This document shows positions 46,473 through 53,893 of a stretch of 64,000 nucleotides of DNA, in pieces (position 1 is the first letter of the stretch; every line of letters starts with the position of its first letter). The notes under the pieces are model-generated. The model was not told the DNA's origin. It was given only the letters and a program-made list of their open reading frames with translations, and did not search any database. A program made the position numbers and the translations under genes. The stretch comes from Pseudomonadota bacterium. Its GTDB lineage: Bacteria > Pseudomonadota > Gammaproteobacteria > Xanthomonadales > Rhodanobacteraceae. The stretch is taken from the NCBI GenBank assembly GCA_023388255.1, contig JAEWGO010000011.1, positions 186,001 to 250,000 on the forward strand, read 5' to 3'.

Positions 46473-46856
46473 TCAGGCGATGGGCGGACGCAGCGTGGAT
46501 TCGCGCCGTGCGGGCTTGGGCGAGGTTGAAAATGCGGGGAACGGATCGGCGGCGCCGGGCGTCGCCATCGAGATCTGGCAAGCTGCGGGAAGTGCCGTCA
46601 CATGGACGCAGGCGCAGTGGCCACCGGTTCCGGTGTGCGAACACGGAGCGGCGGAGTCCAGGTCGGAGGGAGCAGCTGCGGTCGCCTTGAGCGCATCGAT
46701 TGCCGTGGCTGTCGTCGATTCTGCAGCGAGCGATTCGTCGTTCAGGCACGACCCAGCCAGCGTCGCCTTCGCCACCAACAGCAACGCGAACAGCCACGCC
46801 GTCGCGGCGAGGCGACGGCGCAGACGCGCAAGCAACGGTGGTCGGCGGAATTCCAT
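46473..46856 (-). CDS. Small Cys/His-rich exported or membrane protein
   Basis: A 127-residue protein with an N-terminal hydrophobic segment (about 17-36) and, at 72-93, a cluster of Cys72, His74, His80, Cys81, Cys83, His85 and Cys93 that could bind metal. It precedes the RND operon by 79 bp and is divergent from the MerR regulator gene. I recognise no named family; it resembles DUF2946-like proteins encoded beside metal pumps. A metal-binding periplasmic accessory role is inferred. Confidence 0.6.
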   Translation of the reverse strand: MEFRRPPLLARLRRRLAATAWLFALLLVAKATLAGSCLNDESLAAESTTATAIDALKATAAAPSDLDSAAPCSHTGTGGHCACVHVTALPAACQISMATPGAADPFPAFSTSPKPARRESTLRPPIA

Positions 46857-46963
46857 GCGGGGCGCACTCTAGCGGGTCGGAGCGCTGTTAGACAATTGCA
46901 TTTGAACATCGCGCCGTCGACAGGCCGTCGCCGAAAGACGTGCAGGCTCCATTGGTCAAGCCC

Positions 46964-46995
46964 TTGACTCTGGACCATGGTCCAAGGTTTAGCAT
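46964..46995 (+). promoter_or_regulatory. MerR-type operator/promoter
   Basis: TTGACT (-35, 46964-46969) and TAGCAT (-10, 46990-46995) are 20 bp apart, the over-long spacing that MerR regulators correct. Between them lies the perfect 14-bp palindrome TGGACCATGGTCCA (46971-46984). It is 25 bp before the merR-like ATG, so the regulator controls its own gene and the coupled ATPase. Confidence 0.8.
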
Positions 46996-47020
46996 GCCTC
47001 GATCGCAACAGGAGCCGAGA

Positions 47021-47431
47021 ATGGAAACCTTCACGATAGGCGAAGTCGCCAAGCGCGCCCGGGTCGGCGTCGACACGGTGCGCTACTACGAACGCAATGA
47101 CTTGTTGCCGCCGCCGCCGCGTCGCATGTCCGGATACCGTGAATACGGTGGCGACGATGTGCAACGACTGCGTTTCATCCGGCGTGCGAAGGAACTCGGT
47201 TTTGCATTGGCCGAAATCCGCGAGTTGCTGGCGCTGTCGACCGACCGCGAACGCGGCGTGCGTGGCGTCAAGGCGCGCGCCGAAGCGCACCTCGCCGACG
47301 TCGAGGCGCGCATCCGCGAATTGCAGCGGGTCAAGCGCGGCCTGAAGCGTCTGGTCGAGGCCTGTCCCGGCCACGGCGCGCTGGCGGCTTGCCCGATTCT
47401 GGCGGCGCTCGGCGAGGAGGCTTCGTCATGA
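47021..47431 (+). CDS. MerR-family metal-responsive regulator
   Basis: A 136-residue regulator: MerR winged helix (3-38, FTIGEVAKRARVGVDTVRYYE), dimerisation helix, and C-terminal metal loop with Cys115 and Cys124 (C-x8-C, CPGHGALAAC). Position 73 is Ser where divalent and Hg sensors usually have Cys; CueR-like monovalent sensors have Ser, which favours Cu(I)/Ag(I). The gene overlaps the P-type ATPase by ATGA. GGAG lies 7 bases before the ATG. Confidence 0.88.
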   Translation: METFTIGEVAKRARVGVDTVRYYERNDLLPPPPRRMSGYREYGGDDVQRLRFIRRAKELGFALAEIRELLALSTDRERGVRGVKARAEAHLADVEARIRELQRVKRGLKRLVEACPGHGALAACPILAALGEEASS

Positions 47432-49854
47432 CGGTTTCGGACAGCGCGAAGCCTTCGTGTCACTCCGTCCATGCGCCATTGCCGGAAACGCGCAAAGCAC
47501 ACAGTTGCTGCTCGACAACGCACGCGCATGCCGCACCCGCGGGTGTTGTCGATCCGGTTTGCGGCATGGCGGTCGATCCGGCGACGTCGAAGCACCGCAG
47601 CGAATTCCGCGGCCAGCCGTACCACTTCTGCTCCGCGCGTTGCCGCGAGAAGTTCGATGCTGCGCCGGAGCGTTATCTCTCCGGCGACATCGCTGCTCCG
47701 GCAGCGCCGCCGGGCGCGGTCCATACGTGTCCAATGCATCCGGAAATCGAGCAGATCGGTCCCGGCAGTTGCCCGAAGTGTGGCATGGCCCTGGAACCGT
47801 TGCTGCCGAGCGGCAATGACGACGACAGCGAGCTTCCTCATGTGCGCCGCAGGTTTGCACTTGCATCCGTGTTGGCGTTGCCGCTGCTGATCGTCGCGAT
47901 GGGTCCGCATCTGGGCGCCTGGCATTTCGACGCGACCACCGCGAATGCGCTGCGCTGGGCGGAACTGCTGCTATCCGCGCCTCTGGTCTTGTGGATGGGG
48001 GCGGACTACTACGTGCGTGGCTGGAAGGGCGTGCTCGCGGGTTCGCCGAACATGTATACGCTGATCGGTCTCGGCGTACTCGTGGCATTCGGCTACAGCC
48101 TCGTCGCGATGTTCGCGCCGGCGGCGTTCCCGCCTGCGATGCACGATGCGCATGGCATGATTGGCGTGTACTTCGAGGCAGCCGGCGTGATTGTTGCGCT
48201 GGTGCTGCTCGGCGAATGGCTGGAGTTGCGCGCGCGTGGCAAGACCTCGGCGGCGATTCGCCGTCTGTTCGACTTGGCACCGAAGACGGCACAGCGCATT
48301 CGCGACGATGGCTCGGAGGAGGGCGTGCCACTCGATGCGATTGCCGTCGGCGATTTGCTGCGGGTACGGCCGGGCGAAAAAGTGCCGGTTGATGGGCGTG
48401 TCATCGACGGTCGCAGCAGCGTTGACGAGTCCATGCTTAGCGGTGAACCGATACCGGTCGAGAAGGTCGCGAACGACCGCGTCACCGGTGCGACCTTGAA
48501 CGGCAGCGGCACGTTCCGCATGCGCGCCGAACGCGTCGGCAAAGAGACTGTGCTCGCGCAGATCATCGCGCTGGTCGCCAAGGCCCAGCGATCGAAGGCG
48601 CCGTTGCAGCGCCTCGCCGATCGTGTCTCCGCGATCTTCGTGCCGGCCGTGGTCGCAGTCGCCGTGGCGACGTTTGCGATCTGGGCGATCTGGGGGCCGG
48701 AACCGCGCATGGCTTATGCCGTCGTCAATGCCGTTGCAGTACTGATCATTGCCTGCCCATGCGCACTCGGACTGGCGACACCGATTTCCATCATGGTCGC
48801 GAGTGGGCGCGGCGCCGAGATCGGCGTGTTGTTCCGTGATGCCTCGGCAATCGAATCGCTCGCGCAGATCGATACCTTGGTATTCGACAAAACCGGCACC
48901 TTGACCGAAGGACGTCCACGCCTCACCGACGTCGTGTCGATCGGTGGCTTCGACGACAGCGAAATCCTGCGGTGGTCCGCGAGTCTTGAAGCCGCAAGCG
49001 AACACCCGCTCGCGCACGCCGTGCTCGAGGCCGCCCGCAGTCGCGGCATCGCGACGAGCGACGTCGCCGATTTCTCCGCAGTGACCGGGCAGGGTGTGCG
49101 CGGACGAATCGGCGGACGCGCTGTCATGCTCGGCAATGTCGCGATGATGCAAGCGGCGGACGCGGATGTAGCTGCATTGGAAGAACGTGCGCATGCGCTG
49201 CGTCGCGCGGGCAAGACGGTGATGTTCCTCGCTGTCGACGAGCGCGTCGCGGGAATGATCGCCACTCAGGATCCCATCAAGCCCGGCGCGAAGGCGACAC
49301 TTGCCGCGTTGCGTGACGATGGCCTGCGTCTGGTCATGCTGAGTGGCGACAACCCGACCACCGCAGTGGCTGTTGCGCGCGATCTCGCCATCGACGAAGT
49401 CATTGCCGGTCGCAGCCCGCAAGGCAAGGTTGAATGGATCGAGGCGGCGCGGCGCAGTGGTCATTGCATCGCGATGGCCGGCGATGGGGTCAACGACGCG
49501 CCGGCGCTGGCGGCAGTCGACGTCGGCATTGCGATGGGCAACGGATCGGACGTCGCGATGGAAAGCGCTCAAGTCACCCTGGTCAAGGGCGAGCTTTCCG
49601 GCATCGTGCGCGCGCGCAAACTCGCGCAGGCCAGCGTGCGCAACATCCGCCAGAACCTCGCCTTCGCGTTCCTCTACAACGCACTTGGCATTCCGCTCGC
49701 CGCCGGCGTTCTGTATCCGCTGTTCGGCGCGCTGCTGAGTCCGGTCATCGCCGCGGCGGCAATGAGCCTGTCGTCGGTGTCGGTCATCGGCAATGCGTTG
49801 CGGTTGTCGCGGTTGCGGATGGAGGCGGCGCAACCGCGCGGAATGTCCGAATAG
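47428..49854 (+). CDS. P1B-type heavy-metal ATPase, probable Cu/Ag efflux
   Basis: An 808-residue pump. A His/Cys-rich start is followed by a YHS domain (DPVCGMAVDP to FCSARCREKF, about 41-85) and a heavy-metal-binding domain (CPMHPEI 101-107, CPKCGMAL 115-122). Eight membrane segments carry CPC (443-445); phosphorylation Asp487 is in DKTGT, HP at 526-527 and GDGVNDAP near the end. CPC with HP marks P1B-1/monovalent-type metal export from the cytoplasm. There is no classical CXXC HMA domain. It is coupled to the MerR gene. Confidence 0.92.
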   Translation: MTVSDSAKPSCHSVHAPLPETRKAHSCCSTTHAHAAPAGVVDPVCGMAVDPATSKHRSEFRGQPYHFCSARCREKFDAAPERYLSGDIAAPAAPPGAVHTCPMHPEIEQIGPGSCPKCGMALEPLLPSGNDDDSELPHVRRRFALASVLALPLLIVAMGPHLGAWHFDATTANALRWAELLLSAPLVLWMGADYYVRGWKGVLAGSPNMYTLIGLGVLVAFGYSLVAMFAPAAFPPAMHDAHGMIGVYFEAAGVIVALVLLGEWLELRARGKTSAAIRRLFDLAPKTAQRIRDDGSEEGVPLDAIAVGDLLRVRPGEKVPVDGRVIDGRSSVDESMLSGEPIPVEKVANDRVTGATLNGSGTFRMRAERVGKETVLAQIIALVAKAQRSKAPLQRLADRVSAIFVPAVVAVAVATFAIWAIWGPEPRMAYAVVNAVAVLIIACPCALGLATPISIMVASGRGAEIGVLFRDASAIESLAQIDTLVFDKTGTLTEGRPRLTDVVSIGGFDDSEILRWSASLEAASEHPLAHAVLEAARSRGIATSDVADFSAVTGQGVRGRIGGRAVMLGNVAMMQAADADVAALEERAHALRRAGKTVMFLAVDERVAGMIATQDPIKPGAKATLAALRDDGLRLVMLSGDNPTTAVAVARDLAIDEVIAGRSPQGKVEWIEAARRSGHCIAMAGDGVNDAPALAAVDVGIAMGNGSDVAMESAQVTLVKGELSGIVRARKLAQASVRNIRQNLAFAFLYNALGIPLAAGVLYPLFGALLSPVIAAAAMSLSSVSVIGNALRLSRLRMEAAQPRGMSE

Positions 49855-49856
49855 AG

Positions 49857-49884
49857 AAAAAACCCACCAAATCGTGGGCTTTTC
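49857..49884. terminator. Bidirectional terminator, probably the original tRNA-Ser terminator
   Basis: CCCAC (49863-49867) and GTGGG (49874-49878) form a stem flanked by A6 on the left and T4 on the right, so it works after the ATPase on the plus strand and, with a better U-tract, on the minus strand. It sits 5 bp outside the left attachment repeat, where the minus-strand tRNA-Ser gene would have ended before insertion of the element. Confidence 0.75.
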
Positions 49885-49888
49885 ATGT

Positions 49889-49903
49889 CTGGCGGAGAGA
49901 GTG
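49889..49903. repeat. attL: left 15-bp copy of the tRNA-Ser 3' end
   Basis: CTGGCGGAGAGAGTG is identical to 60267-60281; identity stops at once on both sides. It contains the complement of the tRNA CCA end, discriminator and 3' acceptor strand. Confidence 0.9.
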
Positions 49904-50074
49904 TCTAGGAATAGGGCATTCGCGTAAAGCCGCAGCCGTTCGCCGGAATCCTCCTAACCCGCATGGAACCTAGCTATCCGGGTTCGCACCCGTTCGCTCT
50001 CGTCCATTGCATGCCGCCCAAAGCCGGAGTATGGTTTGGGTCTATTGTTGGGAACGAGCACTGCGAATCCCGTT

Positions 50075-51319
50075 ATGGCACGCGAACGAAACCGCCTCAA
50101 TGCGCTCCAGGTGCGACGCCTCAAGGAACCGGGGCGCCACGCCGACGGCGGCAATCTCTTCCTCTACATCACCCGTGCCGGCTCCCGAAGCTGGATCTTT
50201 CGCTATCGCAGCCGGATCACCGGCAAGCTCCGCGACATGGGATTGGGTCCGGCGCTCGACGTGACGCTGGAGCGGGCGCGCGAGCGCGCTGCCGCCGCGC
50301 GTGTCCTGCTGACCGAGGACATTGACCCGCTCGACCATGCCCGCGACAAGCGCATGAGCGCGAAGCTGGCGCACGCTATCCGAATGACCTTCGGCCAGTG
50401 CGCGTCGCAATACATCGAGACGCACAGGGCAGGGTGGCGCAACAGCAAGCACGCCGACCAGTGGGTCGCCACGCTCGACACCTACGCCGCGCCCATCACC
50501 GACCTTCCCGTCGATGCGATCGATACAGCGCTCGTCCTGAAGTGTCTGGAGCCACACTGGGGCATCAAGACCGAGACCATGACGCGCGTGCGCCAGCGAA
50601 TCGAGGCTGTGCTCGATTGGGCGACGGCTCGCAAGCTGCGCATAGGCGAGAATCCGGCGCGCTGGAAAGGTCATCTGGACAAGCTGCTGCCCAAGCGCAG
50701 CAAGGTGCAAAAGGTCGTCCACCGCGAGGCGCTGCCCTACGACGACATGCCGGCCTTCATGGTCGAGCTACGCAAGCGGCAAGGATTAGGAGCGCGTGTA
50801 CTCGAACTGCAGATCCTGACGGCCGCCCGTCCCGGCGAAGCCGCGGGCGCCCAATGGACCGAGCTCGAACTTGATCGTGCTGTATGGACGATCCCCGGCG
50901 ATCGTATGAAAGCCGGCAAGGAACATCGCGTCCCCCTTTCTGCGCCAATCGTGAAGATGTTGAAGGCGCTGCACCGCATCGATGGCAACGTGTTCCCCGG
51001 CGTCAAGGGCAGGCCGCTCACGACCGCTGCGGGCATGGCGCTCTTGAAGGACATGCGGCCCGGCATCACCGCGCACGGTTTCCGCTCGACGTTCCGCGAC
51101 TGGGCAGCTGAATGCACCGCGCATCCGCGTGAAGTCATCGAGCACGCGCTGGCCCACCAGCTGAAGGACAAGGCCGAGGCTGCCTACCAGCGCGGCGACC
51201 TGTTCGACCGCCGCGCGCGCCTCATGGCCGACTGGGCAAAGTACATCGACACGCCGGCGCGGTCCGCCAACGTGAAACAAATTAGAAGCCTGAGAACAAA
51301 GCATAGGGATAGCCGATGA
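50075..51319 (+). CDS. int: P4-type tyrosine integrase
   Basis: A 414-residue site-specific recombinase with the DUF4102-type arm-binding N-terminus, a core-binding domain (about 100-200) and the catalytic domain. Catalytic residues: Arg252 (ARPGE), His334 and Arg337 (HGFR), His357/His361 (HALAH) and nucleophile Tyr371 (AAYQRGD). It inserts and excises the element at tRNA-Ser. An in-frame ATG at 50036 exists, but the ATG at 50075 gives the family-typical MARERNRLNALQV-type start; neither has a strong ribosome-binding site. It lies at attL, with only 171 bp between. Confidence 0.93.
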   Translation: MARERNRLNALQVRRLKEPGRHADGGNLFLYITRAGSRSWIFRYRSRITGKLRDMGLGPALDVTLERARERAAAARVLLTEDIDPLDHARDKRMSAKLAHAIRMTFGQCASQYIETHRAGWRNSKHADQWVATLDTYAAPITDLPVDAIDTALVLKCLEPHWGIKTETMTRVRQRIEAVLDWATARKLRIGENPARWKGHLDKLLPKRSKVQKVVHREALPYDDMPAFMVELRKRQGLGARVLELQILTAARPGEAAGAQWTELELDRAVWTIPGDRMKAGKEHRVPLSAPIVKMLKALHRIDGNVFPGVKGRPLTTAAGMALLKDMRPGITAHGFRSTFRDWAAECTAHPREVIEHALAHQLKDKAEAAYQRGDLFDRRARLMADWAKYIDTPARSANVKQIRSLRTKHRDSR

Positions 51320-51828
51320 GCGTTTCTATGGAATGGGCTGCTGCAATCGCAGAAACCGAAGCGATCATCGCAGCCGATCCTGCCCGAGCGGAAGATCGAA
51401 CCCTGCCAATCTTCATTCTCGCTGCACGCGAGAGGATCGCGGAGGAGCGGAAAAACTTTGATGGCGGCGAAAAGATGGCACTACTTGCTGCGATCCGTGA
51501 TTGCGCGTGTTACGACTTGCCCATGCCGGAGTGGGTTTCCCGCGCCTTCATCCGTGCATACGATCAAGTGTTGTCGTGCCGATCGGATAGCTGGGATGAG
51601 GTGTTCGGGCGTCCATACAAGAAGGGCGCGCATCTTTCTCGAATGCGGCAGGCGCGCATCAATCGTGGCGCGGTCTGGCTTGAGGTGAAGCGCGCCGTGC
51701 AACGCGGCGAGTCGATCAATACCGATCTGTTCGAGCGCATCGGCGCGCGCATTGGAATCGGCAAGACGCGCGCCGAAGAGCTTTACGCGCAAGCAAAGCG
51801 CAGGCTAGGCAACCCCGCGAAAAAATGA
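51316..51828 (+). CDS. Hypothetical satellite protein coupled to int
   Basis: A 170-residue, mostly helical, basic protein, with the start overlapping the int stop by ATGA. Residues about 150-168 (RIGIGKTRAEELYAQAKRRLG) look like a recognition helix region and could bind DNA. There is no signal or membrane segment. I do not recognise the family. Coupling to int suggests early expression and a part in integration or control. Confidence 0.65.
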   Translation: MSVSMEWAAAIAETEAIIAADPARAEDRTLPIFILAARERIAEERKNFDGGEKMALLAAIRDCACYDLPMPEWVSRAFIRAYDQVLSCRSDSWDEVFGRPYKKGAHLSRMRQARINRGAVWLEVKRAVQRGESINTDLFERIGARIGIGKTRAEELYAQAKRRLGNPAKK

Positions 51829-51912
51829 AAACTGCCGGGGTTACTCCGGCGTATGGCCTGCATATTCTCCCTATCCAGCCGCGCACCTGTCCGCGCGGAC
51901 GGAGACGAAAAC

Positions 51913-52116
51913 GTGCAACACGTCGATACCGCCAGCACCCCGCTGGCACACCAAGTTCCACAAGCCTGCGCCCGTCTGGGCATCGGCCGCACCGCGCTCT
52001 ATGAGCTTCTGAAAGCCGGCGACCTACGCTGTTTCAAGATCGGCACACGCACCTTGATCCCCGAGGCCGAACTGCAAAGCTTCATCGCAGAGAAGATGCA
52101 GCGGAACGCTGCCTAA
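51913..52116 (+). CDS. AlpA/excisionase-type helix-turn-helix regulator
   Basis: A 67-residue protein with the HTH_17 winged-helix pattern: ACARLGIGRTALYELLKAGD then FKIGTRTLIPEAELQSFI. Such proteins act as excisionases or AlpA-type activators that switch on satellite genes. I chose the GTG at 51913, preceded by GGAGA at proper spacing; an ATG at 51853 would add 20 residues without support. It is the only small regulator in the element and likely controls induction. Confidence 0.75.
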   Translation: MQHVDTASTPLAHQVPQACARLGIGRTALYELLKAGDLRCFKIGTRTLIPEAELQSFIAEKMQRNAA

Positions 52117-52131
52117 GGCCGGGGGGCGAGC

Positions 52132-52968
52132 ATGGACAAACTAGAACGTGCCGGGCGAATCCTGGCGCGAGCCTTCGGCTGCGGGGACGTCTGGAACCCC
52201 GACCGAGAGTTCGGGAAGCGATGCGATTGGAGGCAGGAAAAGGACACGACGCCGAGCATTCGACTTGGCGGCGTGATACGGCGGGAAATGCCCGAGTCCG
52301 ACGAGTCGCTTTCCATCTTGCGTGAGACAACAACAGTTGAACGCGCACGCGATTCCGTCACCGCATGGCTAGGCAACGAGAACGCGCTTCCGCAGCAACT
52401 GACACGTGAGCAGCGTATCGCGCGTGCGAAGTACACACCGGAACAGCTAGCGGAAATGTGGGAGTGGGAAGCAAGAAACCCGCTCACCGCAGGTGTGCGT
52501 AGAACCAGCGCCAACAAGCCCCGAGAGCTGGAGAAGTGGGCGTCTGAGCGCATCCCGTGGAAGCGCAACTACGTTGGCGGTGTCGCGACCGCGATCTACC
52601 CTAAGGTATCACCCTGCGAACAGGCCTTGATCGCGCTGGCGGGCTTGCCGAAGCCGCTGCAATCAATCCTGCTGATGTACGCGCTGGAGCGTGGCGAGCA
52701 CTGGCCGATCATCGAGACGTGCGCGCGTTCCGTCCTGCCGGCGTCCGCGCATCGCGGGATCATGGAGGCCATGTATCGAATCTTGCGGAAGTCATCGGAT
52801 GCCGAGCGCGCGCGGCGATACCACATGCGGCGATCCGATTACGTGGCGGCAGTGCGACCGGCACATGCCCTGCTGGAGCAATGGCTACGTCACGCTGCTG
52901 ACAGCTTTGCAGGGCGATTCGAGATCGCAAAGGCCATGCTCGAATGCCACATTCATACGGTCAAATAA
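52132..52968 (+). CDS. Hypothetical satellite protein
   Basis: A 278-residue soluble protein, rich in charged and aromatic residues, of no family I recognise. The C-terminal 130 residues are helical (PKPLQSILLMYALERGEHWP; MYRILRKSSDAERARRYHMR) and may bind nucleic acid. In comparable satellites this position often holds a primase or replication initiator, but no Walker or primase motif is seen here. It starts 15 bp after the AlpA-like gene and is followed by a non-coding region. Confidence 0.6.
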   Translation: MDKLERAGRILARAFGCGDVWNPDREFGKRCDWRQEKDTTPSIRLGGVIRREMPESDESLSILRETTTVERARDSVTAWLGNENALPQQLTREQRIARAKYTPEQLAEMWEWEARNPLTAGVRRTSANKPRELEKWASERIPWKRNYVGGVATAIYPKVSPCEQALIALAGLPKPLQSILLMYALERGEHWPIIETCARSVLPASAHRGIMEAMYRILRKSSDAERARRYHMRRSDYVAAVRPAHALLEQWLRHAADSFAGRFEIAKAMLECHIHTVK

Positions 52969-53361
52969 CGTCCGTGGACGTTCGCGCACGTGCAGAGGCC
53001 CCGGAATATATAGAGGGAACAATCCTCGCAAATTGAGTCGCGCCCGCTCGCCCCCCGCCTGCGTGGTCAACTCACCCGCGCGCTGCCGGGCAATGCAGCG
53101 CAACCATCACCAAAGGGTCGCCAGCAATGGCGGCCCTTTTTGTTTCCCTGCTGCGCGTTCGGATAACGGCGTCGCGCAGCTTGTAAGCGTGCAAACGCGG
53201 GATAGGCGCTGAAACAGCACGGCACCATGCGAAGCGATTCGTGGTGCGCGCCGAACAAGGAATCGCCCCGATGTCGGCTCCGTCAAAGCCCCTAGGGAGC
53301 ATCTCCACTATGGGGATGCTTTGCCCTCCGTCTCACCATCAAAGCCTATGGATAAACCCGC
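52969..53361. other. Non-coding region with several hairpins, inside the satellite
   Basis: No gene is seen in these 393 bp. Structures: the palindrome ACGTCC-GT-GGACGT soon after the preceding stop; a terminator at 53115-53141; a hairpin pairing GCACCATGCGAA (53222-53233) with TTCGTGGTGC (53238-53247); and AGCATCTCC/GGGGATGCT (53298-53320) just before the connector gene. It separates early from morphogenesis genes and may hold the late promoter, an origin or a packaging site. Confidence 0.5.
53115..53141 (+). terminator. Terminator after the early satellite genes
   Basis: GGG-T-CGCCA, loop GCAA, TGGCG-G-CCC, then five T residues. This is a canonical intrinsic terminator between the early genes and the head operon. 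Confidence 0.85.
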
Positions 53362-53688
53362 ATGAGCATCACCAACGTTTCGGACTTCATGCTTTACCTG
53401 CGCCAGCCGATCGACTCCAGCGGTGATCCGCTCGAATCGGTCGCGCAACAGGCGATCGATGCAGCTGAGTCCGCCGTCGAGAGTTTCATCGGCGACACGC
53501 TGGACGAGATGGCCGACAGCTTCGGCGCGATCCCGGCACCTATCACCAGCGCCGTGATGATCTTGGCGCAACTGGAGTTCGACGCACTCGACGTTCAGCG
53601 CGAACAGACATTGCGCACGCGCGCTGAGAGCCTGCTGCGCCCCTACCGTCGAGAGACAGGCATCGCGGGCGGCTGCATCACTGGGTAA
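53362..53688 (+). CDS. Phage gp6-like head-tail connector
   Basis: A 108-residue all-helical protein whose order of features (short N-terminal helix on capsid side, LESVAQQAIDAAESAVESFI, then PITSAVMILAQLEFD and a C-terminal basic tail) matches HK97 gp6-type connector proteins. Rings of this protein dock under the portal and receive the head-closure protein. It is the first gene of the head module; in most phages it comes after the capsid gene. Confidence 0.8.
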   Translation: MSITNVSDFMLYLRQPIDSSGDPLESVAQQAIDAAESAVESFIGDTLDEMADSFGAIPAPITSAVMILAQLEFDALDVQREQTLRTRAESLLRPYRRETGIAGGCITG

Positions 53689-53734
53689 GCCTTCCCGAAA
53701 GCCTTCCCGAAAGCCTACCGAAAGCCTTCAGCGA
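53687..53734. repeat. Tandem 11-13-bp repeats (AAGCCTTCCCGA type)
   Basis: Four head-to-tail units: AAGCCTTCCCGA twice without change, then AAGCCTACCGA and AAGCCTTCAGCGA. They start in the stop codon of the connector gene. Followed by ACGCATG-CCC-CATGCGT, a perfect 7-bp inverted repeat (53741-53757). Confidence 0.8.
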
Positions 53735-53755
53735 AGCACCACGCATGCCCCATGC

Positions 53756-53808
53756 GTAACGTTACCTGTAACGCCTAGGTAACGCCGACACCGTTACCCG
53801 AGCGTTAC
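53756..53808. repeat. Six GTAACG hexamers, iteron- or operator-like array
   Basis: GTAACG or its complement begins at 53756, 53760 (reverse), 53768, 53779, 53792 (reverse) and 53803 (reverse). The middle copies are 11 and 13 bp apart, close to one helical turn, so a protein could bind them on one DNA face. The first two overlap as the palindrome GTAACGTTAC. It lies between connector and capsid genes. Candidate replication origin, regulator site or packaging site. Confidence 0.7.
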
Positions 53809-53822
53809 CCGAAACAACCGAG

Positions 53823-53844
53823 CCCGCCGAGTGCGGGTTTTTTT
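53823..53844 (+). terminator. Intrinsic terminator before the capsid gene
   Basis: CCCGC-CGAGT-GCGGG followed by seven T residues. It ends the connector transcript and implies that the capsid-to-head-closure genes need their own promoter or antitermination, 50 bp before the capsid start. Confidence 0.85.
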
Positions 53845-53893
53845 GTGCCCCGCGTTCTAGACGCGGTTTATCCCCCGATCGGAGATTCACCTA

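Noticed and set aside
53687..53808. CRISPR-like array
   Set aside because: The units are contiguous 11-13-mers or scattered hexamers without spacers, and no cas gene is present.
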